A stretch of 64,000 nucleotides of DNA, taken from an uncultured Acidobacteriota bacterium. GTDB lineage: Bacteria > Acidobacteriota > Vicinamibacteria > Vicinamibacterales > CAVVIG01. Numbering within the stretch: the first letter of the stretch is position 1; every line of letters begins with the position of its first letter. The notes under the pieces were generated by a model. That model searched no databases. It worked only from the letters and a program-made list of their open reading frames with translations, and was not told where the DNA came from. Both the position numbers and the translations under genes were made by a program. Below are positions 29,227 through 38,017 of the stretch, piece by piece. The DNA lies in assembly GCA_902825985.1 (NCBI GenBank), contig CADEDC010000010.1, positions 1 through 64,000 on the forward strand. The letters are read 5' to 3'.

Positions 29227-29700
29227 TCAATGCGCGGCGGCCGCCAGCGCGTCCCGCAACGCGACGATCGTCCTCCCGGTCAGCGGATCGACGAGATCGG
29301 GGGCGACGTCGGCCAGGGGATCCAGCACGAAACGCCGTTGACGGAAGCGTGGGTGGGGGACGACCAGCTCCGGCGTCTCGAGCACCAACTCACCGTAGAG
29401 GATGAGGTCGAGGTCGAGGGTCCGCGGCGCGTTGCGGTGCGGGCGCTGGCGCCCGCGCGCGCGTTCGATGGTCTGCAACGCATCGAGCAGGTGGACCGGC
29501 GAGAGCTCGGTTCGGCCGACGCTGGCGCCGTTGAGGAAGGGGGTCTGCTCGCCGACGATGTCGACCGGCGCCGTCTCGTATGTGCGCGAATGGCGGCAGT
29601 CGGTGAGCAGCTGCGCCAGCCGCTCCTGGGCGAAGGCGAGGTGTGCCGAGCGTTGGCCCAGGCTGGAGCCGAGCGCGATGGCGACGGTTACTCGAGCCAC
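29227..29700 (-). CDS. folK: HPPK, 6-hydroxymethyl-7,8-dihydropterin pyrophosphokinase
   Basis: FolK transfers pyrophosphate to the pterin in folate biosynthesis. The 157-residue product carries the diagnostic RPHRNAPRTLDLDLILYG motif, the N-terminal VTVAIALGSSLGQR and the VPHPRFRQRRFVLDPLADV end. The best start is GTG at 29700, which overlaps the end of the upstream hypothetical gene by 13 nt and implies coupling. It is the last gene of a three-gene unit with a DksA-like gene. folB and folP are not nearby. Confidence 0.94.
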   Translation of the reverse strand: MARVTVAIALGSSLGQRSAHLAFAQERLAQLLTDCRHSRTYETAPVDIVGEQTPFLNGASVGRTELSPVHLLDALQTIERARGRQRPHRNAPRTLDLDLILYGELVLETPELVVPHPRFRQRRFVLDPLADVAPDLVDPLTGRTIVALRDALAAAAH

Positions 29701-30164
29701 CGCGTCGGCAGCACCGCACCGACACGCTTGCCGGCCTTCTCGGTGCGGATGCCCAGCAGATCGTCGCGTCCGGCGAGGGCCTGCTCGAAGAACCGCTGCT
29801 GCTCGCTGGTTTCCCCGAGGATGACCCGCAGCATGCCGCGATGACGGGCGTGCTTCAGGCTCTCGACCCGCGCCGTCCACTTCTCGACGAAGGTCTTGGC
29901 CTCGCGGGCGTCTTCCTGGAAGATGCCGTCGGCCTTGCCGCTGCGGGTCGGCTCGGGGAGGTCGGCCGGGATCGGACCGCCGAGATCCATGATCGCGGTC
30001 CGCAGCCACGCGAGCTGGGTTTCTTCCCGATTGATCACGTACTGATACGTGTTGTTCGCGTCGTACTGCGAGATGAGGCGGGCGCCGGCGATGTGACCGG
30101 CCACCGTGGCGAGCTTCTCGCGATAGAACTCGAGCAGGAGCGGAAGAGTTTCGGTATCGGTCAC
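29688..30164 (-). CDS. Hypothetical helical protein between DksA-like and folK
   Basis: This 158-residue protein starts at GTG overlapping the DksA-like stop (GTGA) and its end overlaps folK. It is predicted to be entirely helical, with LLEFYREKLATVAGHIAG, NREETQLAWLRTAIMDLGG and EKWTARVESLKHARHRGML. The spacing of acidic and aromatic residues resembles ferritin-like four-helix proteins, but the ExxH metal motif is missing (EETQ instead), so I leave it unassigned. The tight coupling on both sides shows it is a genuine gene. Confidence 0.7.
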   Translation of the reverse strand: MTDTETLPLLLEFYREKLATVAGHIAGARLISQYDANNTYQYVINREETQLAWLRTAIMDLGGPIPADLPEPTRSGKADGIFQEDAREAKTFVEKWTARVESLKHARHRGMLRVILGETSEQQRFFEQALAGRDDLLGIRTEKAGKRVGAVLPTRWLE

Positions 30165-30496
30165 GACTTCTGCTTTTCCTTGCACGTGATGCAGACGCGC
30201 GTCCACGGGATGGCGTTCAGCCGCGCCGCCGCAATCGGCTGTCCGCAGTCGCGGCAGACGCCATACGTGCCTTTGTCGATGCGTTGGAGGGCTTCCTCGA
30301 TGGCCTGCAGGATCTTGGCGTCGGTCTGCTTCAGCTTGAGCGCGATGTGCACTTCGTTGTTGCCCGTCGCCTGATCCGCCATGTCACCCTGACGGGTGTT
30401 GTTCTCCATGGACGCCTGTAACGGTTTGATGCCGCCGGCTTCGATGATCTCGTCGCGCTTCTTGACGAGTGCATCTCTGTAGGTCTCTACGTTCAT
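30161..30496 (-). CDS. DksA/TraR-family C4 zinc-finger protein
   Basis: The 111-residue protein has a coiled-coil N-terminal part and a C-terminal C4 zinc finger GVCRDCGQPI ... RVCITCKEKQ, the TraR/DksA fold that binds the RNA polymerase secondary channel and modulates stringent-response transcription. It is shorter than E. coli DksA (151) and has a conserved-looking ADQATGNNEVHIALKLKQ segment. It heads a unit with the unknown helical protein and folK. A TATGAT -10-like box lies on the minus strand at 30548-30553. Confidence 0.88.
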   Translation of the reverse strand: MNVETYRDALVKKRDEIIEAGGIKPLQASMENNTRQGDMADQATGNNEVHIALKLKQTDAKILQAIEEALQRIDKGTYGVCRDCGQPIAAARLNAIPWTRVCITCKEKQKS

Positions 30497-30565
30497 CGCC
30501 GCTTACACTCCGCCCTGACGAGTTGATCCGCAGTTCCCGAACATCGAATCATAACATTCCCGGAA

Positions 30566-31903
30566 TCACCGGAGGAACGCATATCGGGCGACGAACAGGA
30601 CCGCACAGACGAAGACCAGCGGGTGCACCGACCGGCCGCGCCCGGTGGCGACCCGCAGGGCAACAAACGAGACCAGACCGAAGGCGACCCCCTCGGTGAT
30701 GCTGACGGTGAGCGGGGTCATGATCACGGTCAGAAACGCCGGTATGCCCTCGCTGGGGTCGTCCCACTCCACCTGCCGCAGCGACCCGGCCATCATCGTC
30801 CCGACCAGAATCAGTGCCGGTGCGACGACGGGATGGAGGGTGGCCGTGCCCTGCACGTATCCCGACCCGATCATCCGGACCAGCGGCGAGCAGAAGAGCG
30901 CGAACAGGAACAGCGTCGCGGTGACCAGGGCGGTGAGGCCGGTCCGGCCGCCGGCCGACACCCCGGCGCCGCTCTCGACGTAGGCGGTGACGGTCGACGT
31001 CCCCAGTGCCGCGCCGGCGACCGTCCCGAGCGCGTCGGCCAGCAGCGCCTCGCGGGCGCGCGGCAGGGTGCCATTGCGCATCAGACCGGCTCGCGTGCCG
31101 ATGCCGACCAGCGTCCCGACCGAGTCGAACAGCGCCAGCAGGAAGAAAATCAGCACCACCGGCAGCATCGCCGGCGTCAGCGCCCCGGCCATGTCCAACT
31201 GGAACAGCGTCGGTCCGAGTGACGGCGGCGCACTGACGAGCCCGTGGTAGCGGACGATCCCGAGCGGCAGCCCGACGGCCGCCGTCAGCAGCACGCCGCC
31301 GAGCAGCGCGGCAGGCGCACCGCGCGCCATCAGCATCGCCGTCACCGTCAGCCCGAACAGCGCCAGCAGCACCGGCGGACTGCCGAGATCGCCGAGCGTC
31401 ACGAGGGTGCCGGGGGCATCGACGATCACGCCCGCCCACTGCAGGCCGACGGTCGCGATCAGCAGCCCGATGCCGGCACCGATGGCGTGCTTGAGGCTGT
31501 CGGGGATGGCGGTCACGAGCCGCTCGCGCAAGCCGACGCCAGCCGCCGCGACGAAAATCAACCCGGCAACCGCCACCGCCCCGAGTGCCACCTGCCACGG
31601 CACCTGCATGCCGAGGACCACGGCGTAGACGAAGAAGAAGTTGTGGCCCATCGCCGGTGCCACCGCGACCGGATAGTTCGCCATCAGACCCATCAGCGCG
31701 GTCGCCAGCGCGGTCGACAGACAGGTGGCGGTCATCACCGCCCCCGGGTCGAGCCCGGCGGCGCCCAGCACCGTCGGCTGGACGAACACGATGTAGGCCA
31801 TCGTCACGAACGTGGTGCAGCCGGCGAGCACCTCGGTGCCGACGGTCGTGCCGTGGGCGGTCAGCGCGAAGCGACGGTCGAGGAAGCTGGTGAGCGACGA
31901 CAC
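30566..31903 (-). CDS. AzgA-like purine permease (NCS2 superfamily)
   Basis: The 445-residue product is a polytopic permease with about 12-14 helices. Recognisable segments are the start TSFLDRRFALTAHGTTVGTE, GCTTFVTMAYIVFVQP, the substrate-region AMGHNFFFVYAVVLG, and FDSVGTLVGIGTRAGL, all characteristic of the AzgA/GhxP adenine-guanine-hypoxanthine subgroup. It probably imports purine bases by proton symport. The GTG start lies 7 nt after the upstream ABC permease stop, so it reads as the last gene of that operon. The exact purine is not decidable. Confidence 0.88.
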   Translation of the reverse strand: MSSLTSFLDRRFALTAHGTTVGTEVLAGCTTFVTMAYIVFVQPTVLGAAGLDPGAVMTATCLSTALATALMGLMANYPVAVAPAMGHNFFFVYAVVLGMQVPWQVALGAVAVAGLIFVAAAGVGLRERLVTAIPDSLKHAIGAGIGLLIATVGLQWAGVIVDAPGTLVTLGDLGSPPVLLALFGLTVTAMLMARGAPAALLGGVLLTAAVGLPLGIVRYHGLVSAPPSLGPTLFQLDMAGALTPAMLPVVLIFFLLALFDSVGTLVGIGTRAGLMRNGTLPRAREALLADALGTVAGAALGTSTVTAYVESGAGVSAGGRTGLTALVTATLFLFALFCSPLVRMIGSGYVQGTATLHPVVAPALILVGTMMAGSLRQVEWDDPSEGIPAFLTVIMTPLTVSITEGVAFGLVSFVALRVATGRGRSVHPLVFVCAVLFVARYAFLR

Positions 31904-31910
31904 GGCGCCG

Positions 31911-34460
31911 TCACTCGGCGCGCAGCGTGAGCAGCGGCTTGTTGCGCAGCACGTCGACGCTCGAGAGCACGCCAATCGCGGCGACGAGCACGGCGGTGAA
32001 CGCGACGCCGGCGACGTGCTCGCCGACGAAGAGCCGCCATGGGATGTCGAGCGCGAAGCGGCTGACGCCCCAGGTCAGCGCCACGGCGCCGAGCGACCCG
32101 ACCAGCCCGGCGAGCGCGCCGAGCACCCCGTACTCGAACAGCAGCATCCGCGCGATCGCACCGGTGCTCGCGCCCAGGGTCTTGAAGACGGCGGCCTCGT
32201 AGACGCGCTGGAACTTGGTCATCGCGACGGCGCCGATCAGAATCAGGCCACCGCTGAACAGGACCAACGCGCCGACGACGCTGATGGCGAGCGTGACCTT
32301 GGACATCACGTCGCGGATCGTCAGCAGGATGTCGCGGAAGTCGATGACCGAGACGTTGCCGTAGCGGGCCACCAGATCGTGCTGGAAACGGACGCGCGCG
32401 GCGCTGCCCGTCGGCCCCTTCAACGGCGCGATGTACCACTGCGGCAGGGTGTCGAGCACGCCGGGACGGAACACGAACATGAACCCGCCGGCCCGTGAAT
32501 CGCGCCAGTCGACCTCGCGCAGGCTGGTGACCCTGGCGCTGATGGTGCGGCCGAGCAGGTCGAACCGCACCGTGTCGCCGACGTTGATGTCGAACCGCTC
32601 GCTCAGGCCGCGTTCGACCGATACCTCCGGCTCGCTCGACGGGCCCGACCAGAACTTCCCCTCGGCGATCGTCTCGTTGGCTTCGAGGGCGTCGCGGTAG
32701 GTCACCGTGTATTCGCGCGCCAGCGAACCGCGGGCGCGGACGTCCTCGAAGCTCTCGAGCTGCGTCTCGCGTCCCTCGACGCCGATGACGCGGGCGCGCA
32801 GCACCGGAATCAGGGTCGCCGGCCCGGCGCCGTTGGCCGGATCGGCCAGGAATGCCCGCACGCCCTCCACCTGCTCGCGCTGGACGTCCATCAGGAACAT
32901 GTCCGGCGAATCCTCGGACGTCTGCATCGACAGTTCTTCGAGCAGGCTCGCCTGCAGCGACCGTACGCCGACGATGAAGAAGGCGCCGAGGCCGACGGCC
33001 AGCAGGATCACGCGGGTCTGGTTGCCCGGCCGCGACAGGTGCAGCACCGCGTGGCGCAAGGGAAACGACCGCGAGGTGGACAGCGGCGCGACGACCTGGA
33101 CCAGCAGCCGGCCGACCGCCATCAGGACGACCGCCAGCGTTGCAAAGCCGGCGCACACCGCGACGCCGATGGTCAGCGACGCCGCCTGCCAGGCGGTGAG
33201 CGCCACCAGCGCGGCCGAGACCAGTGCGATGGCCACCGCCCGCGTGGCGTCGAACGGCGCCTTCGTCGACTCGTCGCGCAGCAGCAGCGACGGCTTGACG
33301 AAGCGCACCTGCAGCAGCGGCACGACGGAGAACAGCAGCGAGACCAGTCCGCCGATGCCGAGGCCCTGCAGCGCCGCGCTCCAGGTCACGCCGTAGTGCA
33401 CCTCGGCGAGCAGCGTGCCGGCGGCCGACGTGTCGATCGGCTCGACGAAATACGGAATCGCGGCGATGGCCAGCCGCGCGAGCACGACCCCGAGCACGCT
33501 GCCGGCCAGGCCGAGCGTCAGCACCTGAATCAGATAGACGGCGATGATCTGCCCGCTGCGCGCGCCGATGCACTTGAGCACCGCAATCGATCGGATCTTC
33601 TGCAGCACGAACACCCGGGTGACGCTCGACACGGCGATGCCGCCGAGAATGACGATCACCAGGCCGACGAGGCTCAGGTAGTTCTCCGCCCGCTCGAAAT
33701 CGCGGCCGATCTCATCGTCATCCGAGCGGTACGACCGTGCGTTGACGAACTGTTCGGCGAAGTCGGTGCGCAGCTGCGCCACCAGCGGCTGAATCCGCGA
33801 TTCGGGCAGCTTCACCTGCAGGACGCGGCGCGCCCGGCTGCCGACCGCCAGCAGACCTGTCGCGTCGACATCCGCGAGGTCGATCATGACCCGCGGGCCC
33901 AGGCTGAAGTTGCCGACCCGGGCGCCCGGCTCGTTCGTGATGACGCCGCGAATCGTGAACGGCAGCTGGCCGATGACGATGGGCTCGCCGACCGTGACGC
34001 CGAGAGCCGTCAGGACTTCCGGGCGGACCAGGACGCCGCGGCCCGCCAGCATCTCGTGACGGTAGGGCTGGCCGCCGTCGAGCGTCATCGTGCCGTAGAG
34101 CGGGAACTCCGGGCCGATGGCGCGCAGCTCCACCATCCGCGTCGTCGACTTCGCCGGATCCGCTGGGCGGACCATCGTCGGCGTTTCGACCGTGTCGACC
34201 CGTGCTTCGGCGCCCGCTTCCGCGAGCCGCCGGTCGATGGTGGCGCGCGCTTCGGGCGTCCAGGGGCGCACCGTGGAGACGAGCACGTCGGCGGCGATGA
34301 GCGTCCGCGCCTCCTGGCCGAACACGTCGCGGACACTCTGGATGACCGAGCGCAGGGTGACGATGGCGGCGACACCGACGGCGATGCAGACGAAGAAGAA
34401 CAGCAGCCGCCGCCACGACGCCCGGGTCTCGCGCAGCGCCATCCGCAGGACGAACATCAT
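31911..34460 (-). CDS. YbbP-like ABC transporter permease with two FtsX domains
   Basis: The 849-residue protein has two copies of the FtsX-like permease module, each of three helices preceded by a periplasmic loop, plus two central helices: the first copy ends with IRSIAVLKCIGARSGQIIAV and the second with FQRVYEAAVFKTLGASTGAI. This is the architecture of YbbP, partner of YbbA. The substrate is unknown; lipid or lysophospholipid handling is suggested only by the TesA neighbour. Its ATG overlaps the ATPase stop by 4 nt. Confidence 0.9.
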   Translation of the reverse strand: MMFVLRMALRETRASWRRLLFFFVCIAVGVAAIVTLRSVIQSVRDVFGQEARTLIAADVLVSTVRPWTPEARATIDRRLAEAGAEARVDTVETPTMVRPADPAKSTTRMVELRAIGPEFPLYGTMTLDGGQPYRHEMLAGRGVLVRPEVLTALGVTVGEPIVIGQLPFTIRGVITNEPGARVGNFSLGPRVMIDLADVDATGLLAVGSRARRVLQVKLPESRIQPLVAQLRTDFAEQFVNARSYRSDDDEIGRDFERAENYLSLVGLVIVILGGIAVSSVTRVFVLQKIRSIAVLKCIGARSGQIIAVYLIQVLTLGLAGSVLGVVLARLAIAAIPYFVEPIDTSAAGTLLAEVHYGVTWSAALQGLGIGGLVSLLFSVVPLLQVRFVKPSLLLRDESTKAPFDATRAVAIALVSAALVALTAWQAASLTIGVAVCAGFATLAVVLMAVGRLLVQVVAPLSTSRSFPLRHAVLHLSRPGNQTRVILLAVGLGAFFIVGVRSLQASLLEELSMQTSEDSPDMFLMDVQREQVEGVRAFLADPANGAGPATLIPVLRARVIGVEGRETQLESFEDVRARGSLAREYTVTYRDALEANETIAEGKFWSGPSSEPEVSVERGLSERFDINVGDTVRFDLLGRTISARVTSLREVDWRDSRAGGFMFVFRPGVLDTLPQWYIAPLKGPTGSAARVRFQHDLVARYGNVSVIDFRDILLTIRDVMSKVTLAISVVGALVLFSGGLILIGAVAMTKFQRVYEAAVFKTLGASTGAIARMLLFEYGVLGALAGLVGSLGAVALTWGVSRFALDIPWRLFVGEHVAGVAFTAVLVAAIGVLSSVDVLRNKPLLTLRAE

Positions 34461-35176
34461 CGGACGCCGCCCGACTCGCCGCCCGCCGGCCTGCCGGCCA
34501 CCACTTCGACGCCGGTGTACTCGACGACGTGACCGTCGCGCAGCACCATCCGTGCGTCGGCCATTGCGGCCAGTTCGCGATCGTGGGTGACCAGCACCAG
34601 CGTCGTCGCCCGCGATCGGTGGATGTTGCGCAGCAGGTCCATGATGTGGCGACCGTTGGCGCTGTCGAGATTGCCGGTCGGCTCGTCGGCGAGCAGAATC
34701 GGCGGGTTGTTCGCCAGGGCGCGGGCAAGCGCCACCCGCTGCTGCTCGCCGCCGGACAGCTGCGACGGATAGTGGTGCCCGCGACCCGTCAGCCCGACCT
34801 CCTCGAGCAGGGCGGCCGCCCGCGCCGTCGCGTCGCCGGCACCGGCAATCTCCAGGGGCACGGCGACATTCTCGAGCGCCGTGAGCGACGGAATCAGGTG
34901 GAAGAACTGGAAGACGAAGCCGATCTTCTCACCGCGCAGTTTCGCGAGCGCGTCCTCGTCGAGGGCGGTGATGTCGGTGCCGTCGATGACCACCGATCCG
35001 GACGTCGGCGCGTCGAGACCGGCGATGAGCCCCAGCAGCGTCGACTTGCCGCTGCCTGATGGGCCGACAATGGCGATGAATTGCCCGGCGGGTATCTCCG
35101 TGGTCAACGGGTGCAGGATTGTCAGCGGCTGCGAGCCGCTGGTGACCGTCTTCGACACCTGGTTCAGCGCAATCAT
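34457..35176 (-). CDS. YbbA-like ABC transporter ATP-binding protein
   Basis: The 239-residue ATPase contains Walker [10 protein letters not shown] (38-46), Q-loop [15 protein letters not shown], signature LSGGEQQR, Walker [16 protein letters not shown] and H-loop THDRELA. It overlaps the TesA-like gene (ATGA) upstream and the YbbP-like permease (ATGA) downstream, so all three are translationally coupled. The tesA-ybbA-ybbP grouping is also known in E. coli, where tesA is divergent; here all run in one direction. Confidence 0.93.
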   Translation of the reverse strand: MIALNQVSKTVTSGSQPLTILHPLTTEIPAGQFIAIVGPSGSGKSTLLGLIAGLDAPTSGSVVIDGTDITALDEDALAKLRGEKIGFVFQFFHLIPSLTALENVAVPLEIAGAGDATARAAALLEEVGLTGRGHHYPSQLSGGEQQRVALARALANNPPILLADEPTGNLDSANGRHIMDLLRNIHRSRATTLVLVTHDRELAAMADARMVLRDGHVVEYTGVEVVAGRPAGGESGGVR

Positions 35177-35940
35177 CCGCGACCCGCCTCTCCGCCCGCC
35201 GGGGCGGGACGGGTGACCGCGTCCCGGGCAATCGGCTGCAGCACCGCCCAGACATGATCGGCGATCATCCGCGCGCCTTCGGCCGTCGGGTGAATCCCGT
35301 CGCTCTGGTTCAGGCGCTCGACGCCAGCCACTCCGTCGAGCAGGAACGGGATCAGCGGGACGTCGAACTGCTCCGCCAGCGTCCGATAGACCTGCCTGAA
35401 CGCGACGACGTAGTCGTGGCCGAAGTTCGGCGGCGCTTCCATGCCGGCCAGCACGACGGTGACGCCGCGAGCCTGGGCCCGTTCGATGATGCGGGAGAGG
35501 TTCCGGCGCAACTCGTCGACCGGCAGCGCCCGCAACGCGTCGTTGCCGCCGAGCGCGACGAGCATGACCCGGACGTCGCCGTCGAGCGCCAGGTCGACGC
35601 GGCTCAGGCCGCCGGCTGAGGTATCGCCCGAGATGCCGGCATTGACCACCCGCAGGCCGATGCCCGCCTCGTCGAGCCGCCGCTGCAGCAGCGTCGGGTA
35701 GGCGTCCTCGATGTCGATCCCCAAGCCGGCCGTCAGGCTGTCGCCGAGCACGACGAGGCGCGGACGCGAATCGGCTGTCGCGGGGGGCCGGGGGGCGTCG
35801 GCCGCCGGCGGGGCGGCAGGCGCGGCCGCCGGACGCTCACCCGGACGGTCGGCGTCAGGGGATCCGCACGCCGGAGCGGCCGCCACGATGGACAACGCGA
35901 GCAGCAGGACGACGAGGGCGGTGCGACGACGAACGATCAT
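35173..35940 (-). CDS. TesA-like SGNH esterase/lysophospholipase, probable lipoprotein
   Basis: The 255-residue precursor has an N-terminal hydrophobic signal with a possible lipobox at C25 (AAPAC), a Pro/Ala-rich linker of about 35 residues, then the SGNH hydrolase domain: VVLGDSLTAGLG (block I, serine 68), NAGISGDTS, GGND (block III) and DGIHPTAEGA (block V Asp/His). Such enzymes are periplasmic thioesterases, arylesterases or lysophospholipases. It starts on the last base of the preceding stop (TGATG) and overlaps the ATPase gene by 4 nt. Confidence 0.9.
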   Translation of the reverse strand: MIVRRRTALVVLLLALSIVAAAPACGSPDADRPGERPAAAPAAPPAADAPRPPATADSRPRLVVLGDSLTAGLGIDIEDAYPTLLQRRLDEAGIGLRVVNAGISGDTSAGGLSRVDLALDGDVRVMLVALGGNDALRALPVDELRRNLSRIIERAQARGVTVVLAGMEAPPNFGHDYVVAFRQVYRTLAEQFDVPLIPFLLDGVAGVERLNQSDGIHPTAEGARMIADHVWAVLQPIARDAVTRPAPAGGEAGRG

Positions 35941-36185
35941 CAAATGGAACCAATCTCGGCCAACTGCTCTTCGAGGGCAGCGATCGCCCTCGACAGCATA
36001 TCTCGGCGTATCGGCGAGGCGGTGGCCGCCAGCTCGGCACGCGCACGGGTCAGGGCCAGCGTGACGGTCCGCCCAGCCGACAGGCGATCGCGCTGATCGG
36101 CGCTCATCACCGGCGCCGGCGGGCTCGTCCGCTCGGCCTCGGCCTGCTGGAACTCGACGTCCTTGCTCTCGAAACCTCGGGCCAT
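35940..36185 (-). CDS. Hypothetical protein (81 aa)
   Basis: A small soluble protein of 81 residues, starting MARGFESKDVEFQQAEAERT and ending with a helix MLSRAIAALEEQLAEIGS. No signal peptide, membrane segment or known family. The stop shares its last base with the ATG of the TesA-like gene (TGATG), making it the first gene of the tesA-ybbA-ybbP-azgA-like unit. It starts 47 bp from the divergent pgi gene. Confidence 0.65.
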   Translation of the reverse strand: MARGFESKDVEFQQAEAERTSPPAPVMSADQRDRLSAGRTVTLALTRARAELAATASPIRRDMLSRAIAALEEQLAEIGSI

Positions 36186-36220
36186 GGGCGCATCGTTGCA
36201 GAGGAACCACCGACATTCAG

Positions 36221-36226
36221 TATTCT
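36221..36226 (+). promoter_or_regulatory. -10 box of pgi, predicted leaderless start
   Basis: TATTCT (36221-36226) is followed by six bases and then the ATG at 36233, so transcription should begin at or next to the start codon. A TTGCAG at 36196-36201 is a possible -35 with a long 19-bp spacer. No Shine-Dalgarno is present. Confidence 0.5.
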
Positions 36227-36232
36227 ACCGTC

Positions 36233-38008
36233 ATGCCAAGCGCCAACGACCTCATCTCACGCTGGCCCGGACTGGACATCGCGGTTCGCCGGGACCGGCT
36301 CGCTCACGGATTCCAGCGATCGCCGGGGCGCCTCGGCGCCTTCCTGCCGCCGTTCGAGGCGGCAGCCCAGCGCGCGGTGTCGGGGCTCTGGAACAGGGAC
36401 CCGGCGACGTGGTCCGCCGATCCGGAGGTCCAGGCCAGGATCGCGAACCGCCTCGGCTGGCTGAGTTCGCCGGCCCTGATGGCCGACTCGCTCGAGCGGC
36501 TGCACACCTTCGCCGCCGGCGTCCGGGCCGACGGCTACACCGACGCGGTGCTGCTCGGCATGGGCGGATCGAGCCTCGCCCCCGAGGTGCTGCGCTCGGT
36601 CGTCGGGATCGGCCCCGGCGGGCTGCAACTCCACATGATCGACTCGACCGATCCGGCGGCCGTGCTGAGCGTCGACACCGACGTCACGAAGACGATCTAC
36701 GTCTTCGCCAGCAAGTCGGGGACGACCATCGAACCGAACTCCCTCTACGGCTATTTCCGCCAGGGGCTCGAGCACGCCGGCATCAAGGCGTGGGCGAAGC
36801 AGTTCGTCGCGATTACCGACGACGGCACCGAGCTGGCGTTCAACGCACGGCGCCGGCAGTTCCGCGAGGTCTTCATCAACCCGACCGACATCGGCGGCCG
36901 CTACTCGGCGCTGTCCTTTTTCGGGCTGGTGCCGGCCGCACTGATGGGCCAGGACCTCGAGGCGCTGGTCGGCTACGCCCTGGCCATGCTCGCGTCGACC
37001 GAGCCGGCGGCGGTGCACGTCGAACAGCACAGCGCGTTTGCCCTCGGCGCCGCGATGGCCGCCGGGGCACGGCACGGCCAGGACAAGCTGACGCTGCTCG
37101 TGCCGCCGGCCCTCGAATCGTTCGGACTCTGGGTCGAACAGCTGGTCGCCGAGAGCACCGGCAAGCAGGGTGTCGGGGTCGTGCCGATCGCCGGCGAGAC
37201 GCCGGGGGCGGCCGACGTCTACGGGCCCGATCGGGCGTTCGTGCGGATGCGGCTCGGCGGCGACGCAGACGCGACGCTGGACCCGCTGGTCGCGTCGCTC
37301 ATCCAGCGCCAGGCCGCGGTCCACGAATGGACCATGCCGGAACCGGGTGCGCTCGGGGCCGAGTTCGTGCGCTGGGAACTCGCCACGGCGGTCGCCGGCG
37401 CGCTGCTCGCGATCAATCCGTTCGACGAGCCGAACGTGTCGCAGGCGAAGGAAGCCACCCGCGTGTTGCTGTCGCAGTTCCGGCAGGACGGGCAGCTGCC
37501 GATTCCGCCGGCCCAGCGCACGACCGCCGACGGCGTCGGACTGACGCTCAGCAGTGCGGCACGCCGCGCGCTCGACGGTCACGAGCCCAGCGCCATTCTC
37601 GCGCTGCTGCAACCGGGCGACTACTTCGGCCTGCTCGCCTACCTCGGACCGCATCGCGGACTCGCCGAGGCGCTGCACCGCCTGCGGATGGGCGTCCGCG
37701 ACCGGACGCGGCTGGCGACGATGTTCGGCTACGGTCCACGCTATCTGCACTCGACCGGTCAGCTGCACAAGGGCGGGGCGAACAACGGCGTGTTCGTGCT
37801 CGTCTCGGCGCTGCCGCGTGTCGACTTCCCGATCCCGGGCGAGGCCTTCTCGTTCGGCACCCTCGAACTGGCGCAGGCGATCGGCGATTTCCAGTCACTC
37901 GACGGCACCGGTCGCCGGGCCCTCCACATCCACCTGCCCGAACCGATTCCGGAACTGCTCGAGTCGACTCTGGCCACCCTGCTCCCTCACATCCCCGGCG
38001 TCAGGTAA
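36233..38008 (+). CDS. pgi: Glucose-6-phosphate isomerase
   Basis: Phosphoglucose isomerase interconverts glucose-6-phosphate and fructose-6-phosphate. The 591-residue protein shows the sugar-phosphate isomerase blocks LGMGGSSLAPEVLRS, YVFASKSGTTIEPNS, the ALGAAMAAGARHGQDKLT segment and FDEPNVSQAKEATR, and the C-terminal LHKGGANNGVFVLV. The sequence style is that of the isomerase half of the fused transaldolase-isomerase found in some phyla, but here no transaldolase precedes it. It leads the pgi-gnd-zwf unit; gnd starts 9 bp after its stop. Confidence 0.92.
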   Translation: MPSANDLISRWPGLDIAVRRDRLAHGFQRSPGRLGAFLPPFEAAAQRAVSGLWNRDPATWSADPEVQARIANRLGWLSSPALMADSLERLHTFAAGVRADGYTDAVLLGMGGSSLAPEVLRSVVGIGPGGLQLHMIDSTDPAAVLSVDTDVTKTIYVFASKSGTTIEPNSLYGYFRQGLEHAGIKAWAKQFVAITDDGTELAFNARRRQFREVFINPTDIGGRYSALSFFGLVPAALMGQDLEALVGYALAMLASTEPAAVHVEQHSAFALGAAMAAGARHGQDKLTLLVPPALESFGLWVEQLVAESTGKQGVGVVPIAGETPGAADVYGPDRAFVRMRLGGDADATLDPLVASLIQRQAAVHEWTMPEPGALGAEFVRWELATAVAGALLAINPFDEPNVSQAKEATRVLLSQFRQDGQLPIPPAQRTTADGVGLTLSSAARRALDGHEPSAILALLQPGDYFGLLAYLGPHRGLAEALHRLRMGVRDRTRLATMFGYGPRYLHSTGQLHKGGANNGVFVLVSALPRVDFPIPGEAFSFGTLELAQAIGDFQSLDGTGRRALHIHLPEPIPELLESTLATLLPHIPGVR

Positions 38009-38017
38009 GGAGTCGGC

